Part shown: positions 27,206-36,905 of the stretch, in pieces
Layout: each line of letters opens with the position of its first letter
Numbering within the stretch: the stretch's first letter is position 1
Origin: Pyxidicoccus caerfyrddinensis
GTDB lineage: Bacteria > Myxococcota > Myxococcia > Myxococcales > Myxococcaceae
Assembly (NCBI RefSeq): GCF_010894405.1
Contig: NZ_JAAIYA010000005.1
Span: forward strand, 372,001-436,000
Direction of reading: 5' to 3'
DNA length: 64,000 nucleotides
Notes under the pieces: generated by a model
What the model was told of the DNA's origin: nothing
Seen by the model: the letters and a program-made list of their open reading frames with translations, nothing else
The model's database searches: none
Position numbers and translations under genes: made by a program

Positions 27206-28633
27206 CTAGTACGCGTTGTTCGTGCCGAAGTTCTTCATCGTCTTCTTGTAGAGGTTCCGCGACTCCCGGCGGACCTCTGCCTCATCGGACGCGCTCCCAT
27301 AGGCTGCCTCTGTCTGGTCGAGCTCCGCAAGCTCCCCCGAGAGCGCCGACGCGGACGTGCCGAAAATCCTCCGGGCGTTGTCCAGCAGCCCACGCGCCGC
27401 CTGCCGGTTGCCGCGCTTCATCTCCTCCGCCGCGGCGAGCATGTGCTGGGTGCCCAACGCCCGTGTCGCATGGACGCGCACGTCCCTGTCCAGGTTCGCC
27501 CGCACCACCGCCGCGTCGGCCGTCACCGCCGCGGCGAGCTTCAGCCCCGTGTCCGCCGCCGCGTCCCTGCCCACATCCACATAGCGCACCCGGGCGTCCA
27601 ATACCTGAAGCACACCGCCCGCGGCGCCCGTCGCGAGCGTCAGCTTCGCCACCACGCGCACGCTCTGGTCTCCGGCCAGGTCGTACAGCGGCACCTTCAC
27701 CAGCTGTCCCTCGCGCGTGGCGGGCAGGCCCATGACCTCCACGGCCTGGATTTCCGCGGGCAGCCGCAGCTCCAGCTCCACGCGCCGGGCCACGGTGCTG
27801 GTGGCCTGGTCCAGCTCGCGGGAGAACACCTCGGCCAGCTTCGCCGAGTCGTCGATGAAGCCGGAGAAGCCGCCGCCCTGCTCGGCCATGCCGCGCATCA
27901 GCGCCTCGTTGAAGTCTCCGCCCACGCCCAGCGCGCTCACCGTGATGCCCTCGTCGCGCATGCCGCGCACCAGCGCGTACAGCTCCGGCTCCCGCACCAT
28001 TCCCGTGGTGGGCTGGCCGTCGCTCAGGAGGATGGCGCGGCTGACGCGGAAGTCGCGCAGGTGCGGGCGCAGGGCGCGCGCCGCCTCGGTGAGGCCGCCG
28101 CTGGTGTTGGTGGAGCCGTCGTCGCGGAGGTTGGCGATGGCCAGGAGCAGCTCGCTCCGCACCTCCTCCGTCACCGGCCGGCTGGGGAGGGTCTTCACGT
28201 CCGTGCCGTAGTCGACGAAGGCGAGCCGGTCCTCCGACGTGAGGCGGTTCACCAGCTCCGTCGCGGCGCGCTTCGCGTCCGCCAGCTTCTGGCCGGACAT
28301 GGAGCCGGAGCGGTCGATGACGAGGGCCAGGTTGACGGGGACGCGGCGGCCGGCCTCGGCCGGGTGGGCCTTCAGCTCCAGCCAGGCGAAGACCTCGCTG
28401 GTGCCCGTCTGCACGTACGCGCCGGACAGCTTGCCGGTCAGGGTGAGCGCGCCGCCCGAGGGCGTGGAGGTGACGAGCGGCAGCGTCACCGTGGCGTCGG
28501 GCTCGTCCGGCCTCGCCACCGTGTGGCTGGTGTCGGTGACGGGCGGGGGCGGGGGCGGTGAGGGCTTGCCCACCAGCAGCGCGCCGAGGGCGAGCAGTCC
28601 GGCGGCGGACACCAGCAACAGGGTGCGGTTCAT
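27206..28633 (-). CDS. VWA-domain protein, membrane anchored or secreted
   Basis: A 475-residue protein with an N-terminal hydrophobic segment (LLLVSAAGLLALGALLVG) and a Pro-rich linker. A von Willebrand A domain spans about residues 100-280 with the metal site DRSGSMSG, the later TSGG and LLSDGQPTTG, so it probably binds a protein ligand through a divalent cation. The C-terminal 180 residues resemble the tail found in YfbK-type VWA proteins (VRANLDRDVRVHATRALGTQHMLAAAEEMKRGN). GAGG precedes the ATG. It is the first gene of a two-gene unit with the coiled-coil membrane protein. Confidence 0.88.
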   Translation of the reverse strand: MNRTLLLVSAAGLLALGALLVGKPSPPPPPPVTDTSHTVARPDEPDATVTLPLVTSTPSGGALTLTGKLSGAYVQTGTSEVFAWLELKAHPAEAGRRVPVNLALVIDRSGSMSGQKLADAKRAATELVNRLTSEDRLAFVDYGTDVKTLPSRPVTEEVRSELLLAIANLRDDGSTNTSGGLTEAARALRPHLRDFRVSRAILLSDGQPTTGMVREPELYALVRGMRDEGITVSALGVGGDFNEALMRGMAEQGGGFSGFIDDSAKLAEVFSRELDQATSTVARRVELELRLPAEIQAVEVMGLPATREGQLVKVPLYDLAGDQSVRVVAKLTLATGAAGGVLQVLDARVRYVDVGRDAAADTGLKLAAAVTADAAVVRANLDRDVRVHATRALGTQHMLAAAEEMKRGNRQAARGLLDNARRIFGTSASALSGELAELDQTEAAYGSASDEAEVRRESRNLYKKTMKNFGTNNAY

Positions 28634-28764
28634 TCAGGGCCTCGGGGGTGGAGGAAGGGCGTGCAAGGCCACGTTCGCCTGCCTGCCACCCCCGGCGCAT
28701 CGGTCAGCGGGAGGAGGGTCCTCCCGATGACCGATGGCTGCCCGAGGTCTTTTCGGCGCCCCGC

Positions 28765-31632
28765 TCAGGCACCGTTGGGGGCCAAGGCCGGCTGGCGCAG
28801 CCGCACCAGCTCCTCCACCACGTTGCGCACGCGGCCCTCGTCGAAGGGCTTCTCCAGGAGGAGGTTGGGGATGCTGGCGAGGAACTCGCGCGCGCCGGTG
28901 GTGAAGGCGCCGCCCGACACGAAGATGAAGCGGCCCTCCATCCCCGCGTGCGCGCGCCGCACCGCCTCGTACACGTCGCGGCCGGTGAGGTCCGGCATCA
29001 TGACGTCGCACAGGACGGCGTCCGGCTCCAGGCCCCGCTCGAGCAGCTCCAGCGCCTGGCGCCCGCTGTTGGCCACCTCCACCTGGTGCTCGCGGAGGAT
29101 GCGCTGCAGCACCCGGCCCACCGCCGGCTCGTCGTCCACCACCAGCACCCGGCCGCGCGGCGCGCCCCGGGCCTGCTTCGGCCCGGCCACTACCGGCACG
29201 GGGCGAGGCTTCGGCTCCGTGGTGGGCAGCAGCACGCGGAAGACGGTGCCCCGGCCCGGCTCGCTCTCCACGGTGATGTCGCCGCCCAGCCCGCTGATGA
29301 TGCTGTGGCAGATGGACAGTCCCAGCCCCGTGCCCACGCCCACCGGCTTGGTGGTGAAGAACGGGTCGAAGATGCGGTCGATGACCTCGCGCGGAATGCC
29401 CACGCCGGTGTCCTGCACCTCCACCACCACGCGCCCGTGCCCGTCACGCCGGGTGACCAGGCGGATTTCATGCCGGTGCGCCGCGCCCTCGGGAATGGCC
29501 TGCGCCGCATTCACCACGAGGTTGAGGAACACCTGGCTCAGCTTCCCCTCGTTCGCCATGACGGGGGGGATGTCGCCGTAGTCCCGCCGCAGCTGCGCGC
29601 GGTGGCGGATTTCGTTCGCCGCCATCATCGCCACCGACTCCAGCACCGAGTGCATGTCCAGCGGCGACACGCGCTCCTCGTCCGGCCGGGAGAACGTCTT
29701 CAGCTGGCGGACGATTTGACGCACGCGCTCGGCGCCTTCGCAGGCCTCGTTGAGCACCTCGTGCCACTCGCCCAGGTCGGGCTCGCCCTTGAGCCGCGCC
29801 TGGAGCGCCGTCGCGCCGTCACCGGGGGGCAGGTGGTGGCGGAACTCGTCCGCGAGGAAGCCCAGGTTGGAGAGCACGAAGGCCAGCGGGTTGTTGATTT
29901 CGTGGGCGATGCCCGCCGCGAGCGTGCCCACCGACGCCAGCCGGTCCGCCAGCGTCAGCCGCGCCTGCAACTGCCGCTGCTCCGTCACGTCGCGGGCGAT
30001 GGACACCACCGCCGGCTGCCCGTCGAAGCGCAGGGGCAGCGACACCACCTCCGCCACGCGCGTGCGCCCGTCGCGGCGCACCAGCCGCCGCTCTCCCGTG
30101 AGCGCCCCGGCCCGCACCGCCTCCGGCCCGCGCATGTCCTTGACGTAGTCGCCGAAGCGCTGGCCCGTGAGCTGCTCCGCGCGCTCGAAGCCCAGCGTGG
30201 CGACGAGCGCCGCGTTGGCGTAGACGATGTGCCCGTCGCGTTCGATGGCCGCCGCGTCCGGCACGCCCTCCAGGAGCGCGCGGAAGCTGGCCTCGGACAG
30301 CCGCAGCGCCTCTTCCGCCTCGCGGCGCTCGGTGATGTCGCGCGCCAGGCCCTCCACCGCCACCACGCGGCCGGAGGCGTCCGTCACCGGCGCCACCACG
30401 TGCTCCAGCCACAGCGTGCGCCCGTCCGGGTGGTGGAAGCGCACCACCACCGGCGCGCCCTGGAAGGGCTGCGGCGCTTCCAGCAATTGCTCCAGCAGCG
30501 CCCGGTCCTCGGGGTGCACGCGCTGGTACCAGAGGTCCGGCTCGCCGTAGTGCTCCACCGGGCCGTAGCCCAGCTTGGCCTGGGACACGCGGCTCACGTA
30601 GGCGAAGCCGCGCGGCGGCTCGCGCCGGTAGAGGTACAGCACGTCCGACGCGTTCTCCGCGAGCTGCCGGAAGCGCCGCTCGCGCTCGCGCAGCGCCCGC
30701 TCCGACTCGCGCCGCTCCAGCGTCACGGAGATGGCGCCCGCCGCCGCCGACAGCAGGTCCACCTCCAGCCGGTCCCACGTGCGCGCCTCGACGGTGTTGT
30801 CGAAGCCGATGAAGCCCGCCAGCACGCCCTGCACTCGCATGGGCAGCACGAGGATGGACAGGATGCCCTGCGGGTCCAGCACGGCCTGCTCACTCTCGGG
30901 GAAGCCCGCCACCAGCCCCTCGACGACGTCCCCGCGCGTCAGCTTCTCGACCCAGCGTGGGAAGTACTGCTCCATGGGCAGGTTCTGGAGGTCCGGGTTG
31001 TCGATTTCCGGCTTCACCCCCGGCGCGCACCACTCCGCGCGCTGGCTGCACAAGAGCGCCCCGTCCTCCCCGCGGTGATTCTCGAACACGTACACGCGGC
31101 TGGCGCCCGACGCCAGGCCCAGCGGCGCCAGCGCGGGCCCGTAGAGGTCGCCGCCCTCGGGCGTCGCGAGCAGCCGCTGCTGCATCTCCACCAGCGCGGT
31201 GAGGTAGCGCTCGCGCCGCGCCAGGGCATCGTCCGCGGCCTTGCGCTCGGTGACGTTGTTGAGCGTCCCCGAGGTGCCGAGAATGGTGCCGTCCTCCGTC
31301 TGCATCAGCCGGCCGAACACCTCCACCCAGACGGTGCCGCCCGAGCGGGTGAGGTAGCGCACCTCCGTGCGCACGTCCTCGACCCTCCGCTCCACGAGCG
31401 GGACGAACAGCTCCTGCGCGCGCTGCCGGTCCTCCGGGTGGAGGAACTCCAGGTAGTGCTTCCCCAGGACCTCGTCCACCGTGAAGCCGGTCAGCTCCGT
31501 CCACGCGGGGTTGAGGAACGTCCAGACACCCTGTGTGTCAGTCTGGAAGACCACCTCCTTGAGGTTGTCGATGACCAGGCGATAGCGGCGCTCGCTGGAG
31601 GTCCAGTCAGGCCTGGAGTGCGGCGTCTGCAT
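28765..31632 (-). CDS. Hybrid sensor histidine kinase (PAS-GAF-PAS-PAS-HisKA-HATPase-REC)
   Basis: A soluble 955-residue kinase. In order: PAS (about 15-130, TELTGFTVDEVLGKHYLEFLHPEDR), GAF-like (140-300), two more PAS domains (315-440 and 445-560), HisKA with HEINNPL (His near 577), HATPase_c with GTGLGLSICHSI, and a C-terminal receiver with phospho-acceptor in VLCDVMMPD (near 876). Phosphate would pass from His to the attached receiver; no output partner is encoded nearby. It is divergent from another kinase gene, sharing a 223-base AT-richer gap. It senses an unknown cytoplasmic signal. Confidence 0.93.
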   Translation of the reverse strand: MQTPHSRPDWTSSERRYRLVIDNLKEVVFQTDTQGVWTFLNPAWTELTGFTVDEVLGKHYLEFLHPEDRQRAQELFVPLVERRVEDVRTEVRYLTRSGGTVWVEVFGRLMQTEDGTILGTSGTLNNVTERKAADDALARRERYLTALVEMQQRLLATPEGGDLYGPALAPLGLASGASRVYVFENHRGEDGALLCSQRAEWCAPGVKPEIDNPDLQNLPMEQYFPRWVEKLTRGDVVEGLVAGFPESEQAVLDPQGILSILVLPMRVQGVLAGFIGFDNTVEARTWDRLEVDLLSAAAGAISVTLERRESERALRERERRFRQLAENASDVLYLYRREPPRGFAYVSRVSQAKLGYGPVEHYGEPDLWYQRVHPEDRALLEQLLEAPQPFQGAPVVVRFHHPDGRTLWLEHVVAPVTDASGRVVAVEGLARDITERREAEEALRLSEASFRALLEGVPDAAAIERDGHIVYANAALVATLGFERAEQLTGQRFGDYVKDMRGPEAVRAGALTGERRLVRRDGRTRVAEVVSLPLRFDGQPAVVSIARDVTEQRQLQARLTLADRLASVGTLAAGIAHEINNPLAFVLSNLGFLADEFRHHLPPGDGATALQARLKGEPDLGEWHEVLNEACEGAERVRQIVRQLKTFSRPDEERVSPLDMHSVLESVAMMAANEIRHRAQLRRDYGDIPPVMANEGKLSQVFLNLVVNAAQAIPEGAAHRHEIRLVTRRDGHGRVVVEVQDTGVGIPREVIDRIFDPFFTTKPVGVGTGLGLSICHSIISGLGGDITVESEPGRGTVFRVLLPTTEPKPRPVPVVAGPKQARGAPRGRVLVVDDEPAVGRVLQRILREHQVEVANSGRQALELLERGLEPDAVLCDVMMPDLTGRDVYEAVRRAHAGMEGRFIFVSGGAFTTGAREFLASIPNLLLEKPFDEGRVRNVVEELVRLRQPALAPNGA

Positions 31633-31855
31633 GATGAGGCTCGAGGAAGAGAACGCCCGCCCGGACGGGGGCGTCCGAGCGTTTCACAATTTCATAACCA
31701 TTCTGGATTTTCTGCCCGGGCAAGCAAGAGGGCCGGGATGACCCCGGGATTTTCGCGGCGCCTCTTCCGCTGTTGTGCGAGACACGGGGAGTGTCGCCCG
31801 TCTTCCTTCCGGATGGGCGTGGGTGCCACCATGGCTGCGTGCCGGGAAGTCCCTC
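31633..31855. promoter_or_regulatory. Divergent promoter region of two kinase genes
   Basis: The stretch 31681-31720 (GTTTCACAATTTCATAACC and following) is distinctly AT-richer than its surroundings and probably holds back-to-back promoters. I cannot assign exact -35 and -10 boxes. Confidence 0.35.
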
Positions 31856-33592
31856 ATGTCTTCTGGAAGCGCCTGGCCTTCGATGATTCAACAGGACCCC
31901 GAGGAGGGAGCAGAGTCCCTCCTGAACGATGCGGTGCTCCGGCTGCTCCTCGAGCAGGCGGGAGACGCGCTCGTCCTGGTGGACGTGAAGGGCCGCGTCC
32001 TCGCCTTCAATAGTGAGGCGGGCCGCCAGTTTCGGATCCCCCGACCCGAGCGAATCGAGCACGGCTGGTTCCCCGGGTGCGTCTGGGTGCGCGCGGAGGA
32101 TACGTCACTCCCGCTGGACGAGTCGCCGCTGACGCGGGCGCTGGCGGGCGAGTGGGTGAGGGAGGGGCGCTGGGGGCTGCGCCGGCCGGACGGGACGGTG
32201 GTGCTGCTGCGAGGCTCCGTGGTGCCACTGGGCGTGCGTGACGGGCAGGCGGCCGGTGTGCTGCTGCGCGCGCGCGAGGAGGCGCGGCTGGGGATGGACG
32301 CGGCGAGCGCCGCGCGGCTGCTGGCGGAGGCGGGCGCGCTGCTGGGCGCCGCACTGGACGCCGAGGGACGGGTGGAGCCTCTGCTGCGCCTGCTCGTTCC
32401 AGCGCTGGCGGATGCGGGCGTGCTCTACCTGGGGCCGCCCGCCGAGCCGCTGCGCGCGGTGGCGGCGGTGCACGCGGTGCCCGAGCGACACGTGCTGCTG
32501 CTGGAGTTGCTGCGCCAGCACCCGTCGGACCCGCTGGTGCCGGGAGGCATGCTGTCCCTGCTCGACACCGGCCAGACGGAGCGGAGGCTGTTGTCGGAGT
32601 CGCCAGTCGCCGCGGCCGATGAGGCGCTGGATACGGCGCGGCTGCGGCAGGCGCTGGAGCTGCGCTGCTACCTGGGCGTGCCGCTGGTGGCGCGCGGGGG
32701 CGTCATCGGCGCGCTCGCCCTCTTCCGTGGGGACACGGCGCACGACTTCACCGACGAGGAGGAGCGGCTGGCGGAGGAGCTGGCCCGCCGCACGGCGCTC
32801 TCCGTGGACAGCGCGCGGCTGCTGCGCGAGGCGCGCGAGGCGGTGCGCCTGCGCGACGAGTTCCTGGGCATCGCCAGCCATGAGTTGAAGACGCCGCTGA
32901 CGCCGCTGCACCTCAAGGTGCAGCTGCTGCACAAGCAGGTGGAGCTGCTCGCGGCCCGGGGCCAGCCGGTGTCCGCCGAGCGCGTGTCGGAGACGTTGGA
33001 GGTGGTGCAGCGCCAGGTGCGCAAGCTGACCAGCCTCGTGGACAACCTGCTGGACGTGTCGCGCATCACCGCGGGCCGGCTGAAGCTGGAGCTGGAGGAG
33101 ATGGACCTGGCGAGCGTGGCGGCGGAAATCCTCTACCGCTTCGCCCCGTCCGCCGCGCAGCTCAACTGCACGCTGGAGCTGCACGCGCCCATGGCGGTGG
33201 TGGGCCGGTGGGACCGGCAGCGGCTGGAGCAGGTGGTGACGAACCTGCTGTCCAACGCGCTGAAGTACGGCGCCGGCAAGCCGGTGTGCGTGCGCGTGGA
33301 GGCGGACGGGCGGCTGGCGCGGCTCACCGTGCAGGACTGCGGCATCGGCATCTCCGCGCAGGATTTGCCGCGCATCTTCGAGCGCTTCGAGCGCGCGGTG
33401 AGCGACAGGCACTATGGCGGCCTGGGCCTGGGGCTCTACATCACCCGGCAGATTGTGGAGGCTTTCGGCGGCACGGTGACGGCCACCAGTGAGCTGGGCA
33501 AGGGCTCAATCTTCGTGCTGGAGCTGCCACGCGGCGACATCCCAGAGGAGTGGCTGGCCCTGCCGGGAGCTTCCGAGCCCGGCGCCTCGTAG
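31856..33592 (+). CDS. Sensor histidine kinase (PAS-GAF-HisKA-HATPase)
   Basis: About 578 residues, soluble. A PAS domain (about 20-135, AGDALVLVDVKGRVLAFNSEA), a GAF domain (150-320), HisKA with ASHELKTPLTPLHLK (His near 341) and HATPase_c with NLLSNALKYG, DCGIGIS and YGGLGLGLYI. The start is uncertain between ATG 31856 and ATG 31883. The protein ends GASEPGAS, encoded by the first unit of a 27-bp tandem repeat that continues past the stop. It is divergent from one kinase and convergent with another, with no receiver gene nearby. Confidence 0.92.
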   Translation: MSSGSAWPSMIQQDPEEGAESLLNDAVLRLLLEQAGDALVLVDVKGRVLAFNSEAGRQFRIPRPERIEHGWFPGCVWVRAEDTSLPLDESPLTRALAGEWVREGRWGLRRPDGTVVLLRGSVVPLGVRDGQAAGVLLRAREEARLGMDAASAARLLAEAGALLGAALDAEGRVEPLLRLLVPALADAGVLYLGPPAEPLRAVAAVHAVPERHVLLLELLRQHPSDPLVPGGMLSLLDTGQTERRLLSESPVAAADEALDTARLRQALELRCYLGVPLVARGGVIGALALFRGDTAHDFTDEEERLAEELARRTALSVDSARLLREAREAVRLRDEFLGIASHELKTPLTPLHLKVQLLHKQVELLAARGQPVSAERVSETLEVVQRQVRKLTSLVDNLLDVSRITAGRLKLELEEMDLASVAAEILYRFAPSAAQLNCTLELHAPMAVVGRWDRQRLEQVVTNLLSNALKYGAGKPVCVRVEADGRLARLTVQDCGIGISAQDLPRIFERFERAVSDRHYGGLGLGLYITRQIVEAFGGTVTATSELGKGSIFVLELPRGDIPEEWLALPGASEPGAS

Positions 33593-33661
33593 TGGGCTTC
33601 CGAGCCCGGCGCCTCGCAGCGCGCCTCCGAGCCCGGCGCCTCGCAGCGCCTCCGAGCCCGG
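33569..33661. repeat. 27-bp tandem repeat spanning the kinase stop codon
   Basis: Four copies of a unit with core TCCGAGCCCGG occur: 21-base matches at 33569, 33596 and 33623 and a shorter copy at 33648 (periods 27, 27, 25). The first copy is the end of the kinase coding region; there the repeat reads CTCGTAG and stops translation, whereas the other copies read CTCGCAG. Confidence 0.85.
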
Positions 33662-33670
33662 CCTGGCGTC

Positions 33671-36223
33671 TCAGGCCGCGTGCACGGACGACGGCTGGGT
33701 GGTGGGCTCGGACACGGGAACGGGGCTGTTGATGTACCGGGGCAGCCGCACGTGGAAGCTGCTGCCGCGCTGCGCGCCCTCGCTCTCCGCCCAGATGGTG
33801 CCGCCGTGCCGCTCCACGATTTCGCGGCAGATGAAGAGGCCCAGCCCCAACCCGCCGTAGTGGCGCGCCTGCGCGTTGGACGCGCGGGCGAAGGGCCGGA
33901 ACAGGCCGGGCAGGCTCTCCGGAGGGATGCCGATGCCCTCGTCCTTCACGTGCACCACGATGTGGTGGTCCTCCTCCTCCAGCGACATGCGCACCGTGCC
34001 GCCCTGCGGGGAGTAGCGCACGGCGTTGCTCACCAGGTTGGTGAGCACCTGGTCCAGCCGGGGCGCGTCCCAGTCGCCCTCCACGGTGTGGCCGGGGATG
34101 CGCAGCTCGAAGGCGAGGCCGCTCTCCGCGCGCACCTCGAAGCGCTCCAGCACCTCCTGCAGCAGCGGCACCAGGTCCACGCGCTGCCGCTCCAGCTCGA
34201 AGCGGCCGCCTTGAATCCGGGCGGTGTCGAGCAGGTCATCCACCAGCCGCGCCAGCCGCTCCGTCTGCCGGGCCATGGAGCGCAGCGCCTTGAGCAGCCG
34301 CTCGCGCTCCGGGAAGTCGCCGTTCTTCTCCAGCCACTGGAGCGTGAGCGAGGCGAAGCCCTTGAGGGGCGTGAGCGGCGTGCGCAGCTCGTGGCTGGCC
34401 ACGCTGATGAACTCCTCGCGCGCGCGCACCGCGTCCTTCAGCTCCGCCTGTGCGGCGCCGGTGCGGGCCGCCATCTCGTTGAAGCTGCGGGCAAGCTCGC
34501 CCAGCTCGTCGTCCTCCCCGTCGTCCTCCACGCGCCGCTCCAAATCCCCGGCGGCCAGAGCGGCGGTGGCCTCGCGCAGCTCGTCGAGGCGGCGGATGAC
34601 GTCGCGGGCCACGAGCTGCGACAGGCCCAGCGCCAGCAGCACGCCCAGCATGACGAGGCCCACCACCGCGGCGCTCATGCGCGTAATCGCCGCGTAGGCC
34701 ACGACCAGTTCCTGCGTCACCAGCACGCTCCACTCGGTGTCCTCCACAGGCGCCTCGGCGGCGAGGATGCGGCGGTCCGCCACGTCGAAGGCCTCCATGA
34801 TGCCGCTGCCGGGGCGCAGCAGCTCGTCGTGCATCGCGTCCGGCAGGTGGGCCTCGCCCAGCAGCAGCGCGTTGGGCGCCGTGTCGCGCAGCACCTTGAG
34901 GCCGCGCCTGTCCAGCACCTGCACGCGGAAGCGCCGCGACGCGGGCGTGGTGGCGTCGCTCAGCCGCTCCAGCGAGAGCAGGCCCACCAGCATGCCGCGC
35001 AGCTCGCCGTCGTGCTCGAAGGGGCGCGCCACCGCCACCAGCGGCCGGTCCGGAGGGCGGATGAAGGCCGGGGACACCTCGGTGCCGCCGTGGGCGAGCG
35101 CGTCGGAGAGGAAGGCGTGCGCGGGCAGGTGCCAGTCCTCCACGCCCGGCGAGGTGGCCAGCACGCGGCCGGAGGCATCCACCGCGAGCGCCGCGTCGAA
35201 GGCGCGCGCCTGGGCGGCGAGGTTGCGCAGGTACGGCTCCAGCGCGGCGCGCTCGCCGGTGACGAAGGCGGCGCGGAAGCCGGGCGACTCCAGCATCAAG
35301 TCCAACGACTCGCGCGAGTCGTCCAGGTAGCGGCGCAGGAAGTCCGCCTCGCCCGCGGCGGCGCGCTGCGTGTCGTCGCGAACCTGCTGCTCGATTGCGC
35401 GCTGCGCGAGGAAGGCCGCGAGCCCGCCGAGCGCCAGCAGCGGCACCAGCCCCGCGAAGGCCAGCCCGCGCAACAGCTTCCACCCCACGGTGCGCGGTGC
35501 GCGAGGGCGCCACTCCAGCGCCTGCGCCACGCACGCCAGGGTGAGCACCGCGTACACGCTGGCGCCGAGCCACGACGCGCCCCGGCCCAGTGCATACGCC
35601 AGCAGCGCGAAGGGCACGGCCAGCACGCCCATGAGGAGGTTGGGCAGCCGCGAGTGCAGCCGGCCCGCGGGCAGCAGCAGCCCCACGCCGGTGAGGGCGA
35701 AGAGGGCGCCTACCAATGGCCGCAGCGGCGCCAGGTGCGCGTAGACGGACAGCGGGAAGCGCTCGGGCGCGGCGAGCAGGGCCACGCCGAAGGCGGTGCC
35801 GGTGAGGGACAGGAAGGCGCGCAGCACGGGCCGCCGGCGCATGGCGGGCCACGCCTCCAACATCATGCCGCCGAAGAGGAGCGGGTAGAGGACGATGCCG
35901 GTGAGGCTGCCGGGCAGCACATTCAGCACCCACCAGTACAGCGCCATGGCCGCGCCCAGCGTCAGCCGCGCGCCCCGGTCCAACCAGCGGGGCGCGTGCG
36001 GGTACAGCAGCGCACCCATGAGGGAGATGCTGCCGGCCAGATACGCGAGGCCGAGCACGCGCACATACGGATAGAGCGGCCGGAAGGAGGCCACCCGGAA
36101 CTCGTACGGCACATACGCCATCAGCACGCCGAACAGCAGCCCCACCAGGGCCGCGGGCCACGTCAGCGGCAGGGAATGAGGCGGGGCCGGCGCCTTGGCT
36201 TGCGGAGAAAGGGAAGAAAACAT
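33671..36223 (-). CDS. Membrane sensor histidine kinase with multi-TM and Cache-like region
   Basis: An 850-residue kinase. About seven membrane spans lie in residues 20-245, then another span (255-280), an extracytoplasmic Cache-like domain (285-510, with ALAVDASGRVLATSPG), a span (515-535), HAMP (535-590), HisKA with ASHELRTPLTPLKGF (His near 609) and HATPase_c with NLVSNAVRYSP and HYGGLGLGLFI. It probably detects an external small molecule. The purine-rich ribosome site touches the ATG, so the start could be slightly further in. It converges with the 31856 kinase gene. Confidence 0.92.
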   Translation of the reverse strand: MFSSLSPQAKAPAPPHSLPLTWPAALVGLLFGVLMAYVPYEFRVASFRPLYPYVRVLGLAYLAGSISLMGALLYPHAPRWLDRGARLTLGAAMALYWWVLNVLPGSLTGIVLYPLLFGGMMLEAWPAMRRRPVLRAFLSLTGTAFGVALLAAPERFPLSVYAHLAPLRPLVGALFALTGVGLLLPAGRLHSRLPNLLMGVLAVPFALLAYALGRGASWLGASVYAVLTLACVAQALEWRPRAPRTVGWKLLRGLAFAGLVPLLALGGLAAFLAQRAIEQQVRDDTQRAAAGEADFLRRYLDDSRESLDLMLESPGFRAAFVTGERAALEPYLRNLAAQARAFDAALAVDASGRVLATSPGVEDWHLPAHAFLSDALAHGGTEVSPAFIRPPDRPLVAVARPFEHDGELRGMLVGLLSLERLSDATTPASRRFRVQVLDRRGLKVLRDTAPNALLLGEAHLPDAMHDELLRPGSGIMEAFDVADRRILAAEAPVEDTEWSVLVTQELVVAYAAITRMSAAVVGLVMLGVLLALGLSQLVARDVIRRLDELREATAALAAGDLERRVEDDGEDDELGELARSFNEMAARTGAAQAELKDAVRAREEFISVASHELRTPLTPLKGFASLTLQWLEKNGDFPERERLLKALRSMARQTERLARLVDDLLDTARIQGGRFELERQRVDLVPLLQEVLERFEVRAESGLAFELRIPGHTVEGDWDAPRLDQVLTNLVSNAVRYSPQGGTVRMSLEEEDHHIVVHVKDEGIGIPPESLPGLFRPFARASNAQARHYGGLGLGLFICREIVERHGGTIWAESEGAQRGSSFHVRLPRYINSPVPVSEPTTQPSSVHAA

Positions 36224-36323
36224 CTTCCTGGATTCACGCGCGAGCAGGGCTGGCGGTTCTACTGCCCCCAGGGCTTACGTCCGGGGCAGGACACCGTATG
36301 CGCCCGGCGAGTCACATCCGGCC

Positions 36324-36839
36324 TCATGCCACCTCGAGCACCGTCCATTCCCGTACCTCACCCGCCAGCGTCACCTCCACCACGTCGCCGGCCTTACGGC
36401 CCATGAGGGCGCGGCCCACGGGAGACGCGGGGGTGATGACGGAGAGGAAGCCGTCACCGCCGGGGCCCGTCAATTCGGTGCCGGCGCCCACGGGCAGCAC
36501 GAAGAAGGTGCGCTCGGCGAAGCCGTCGTCGTCCTCGGTGCTCATGTCCACAATCGCGCCCAGCGCCACGGGCCCCTGGCGCGGGAAGCGCGGCAGCTCG
36601 CCCTGGCCGAAGGTTGAGAGTGCCTTGAGCTCTTCCTGCACGCGGCGGGCGCGAGCGGCCTGGCCGGTGGCGAGGCTGCCGAACTCGATGGCGGCGCGGC
36701 CGTCCTCTCTCTTCTCCGACTCCGTGGCCAGGCTGCGGGCCGCCTCGCGGGCCTCGGCCTCGGCGCGGTGGGCGAGGCGGTCGGACTGCTGGAGGCGCTC
36801 GGCCAGCTGGGTGAGGAGTGCATGCTTGTTGAGTTGCAT
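36324..36839 (-). CDS. GreA/GreB-family transcription elongation factor-like protein
   Basis: A 171-residue protein with an N-terminal coiled coil (about 1-75, LTQLAERLQQSDRLAHRAEAEAREA) and a C-terminal FKBP-like domain ending in SPVGRALMGRKAGDVVEVTLAGEVREWTVLEV, the Gre signature. True GreA/GreB use acidic residues at the coiled-coil tip to stimulate transcript cleavage; the tip here reads ATESEKREDGR, so activity is possible but unproven, and a regulator role like Rnk or Gfh proteins is an alternative. It lies downstream of a strong hairpin. Confidence 0.82.
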   Translation of the reverse strand: MQLNKHALLTQLAERLQQSDRLAHRAEAEAREAARSLATESEKREDGRAAIEFGSLATGQAARARRVQEELKALSTFGQGELPRFPRQGPVALGAIVDMSTEDDDGFAERTFFVLPVGAGTELTGPGGDGFLSVITPASPVGRALMGRKAGDVVEVTLAGEVREWTVLEVA

Positions 36840-36862
36840 GGTCGATACAGAACTGTAGCGCC

Positions 36863-36889
36863 GGCCGAAAACAGCTCCAGTTTTCGGCC
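36863..36889. terminator. Terminator-like hairpin upstream of the Gre-like gene
   Basis: A perfect 10-bp stem GGCCGAAAAC (36863-36872) with GTTTTCGGCC (36880-36889) around a 7-base loop. It sits 17 bases after the stop at 36906 and 24 bases before the Gre-like start, so it ends the upstream unit or acts in the leader of the Gre-like gene. The T/A stretch is inside the stem rather than after it. Confidence 0.6.
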
Positions 36890-36905
36890 AGCGCCACGGG
36901 GCGGC

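Noticed and set aside
28558..32013. 1151-codon plus-strand frame opposite the PAS kinase gene
   Set aside because: Low-complexity His/Arg/Gln translation antisense to a kinase with seven recognisable domains.
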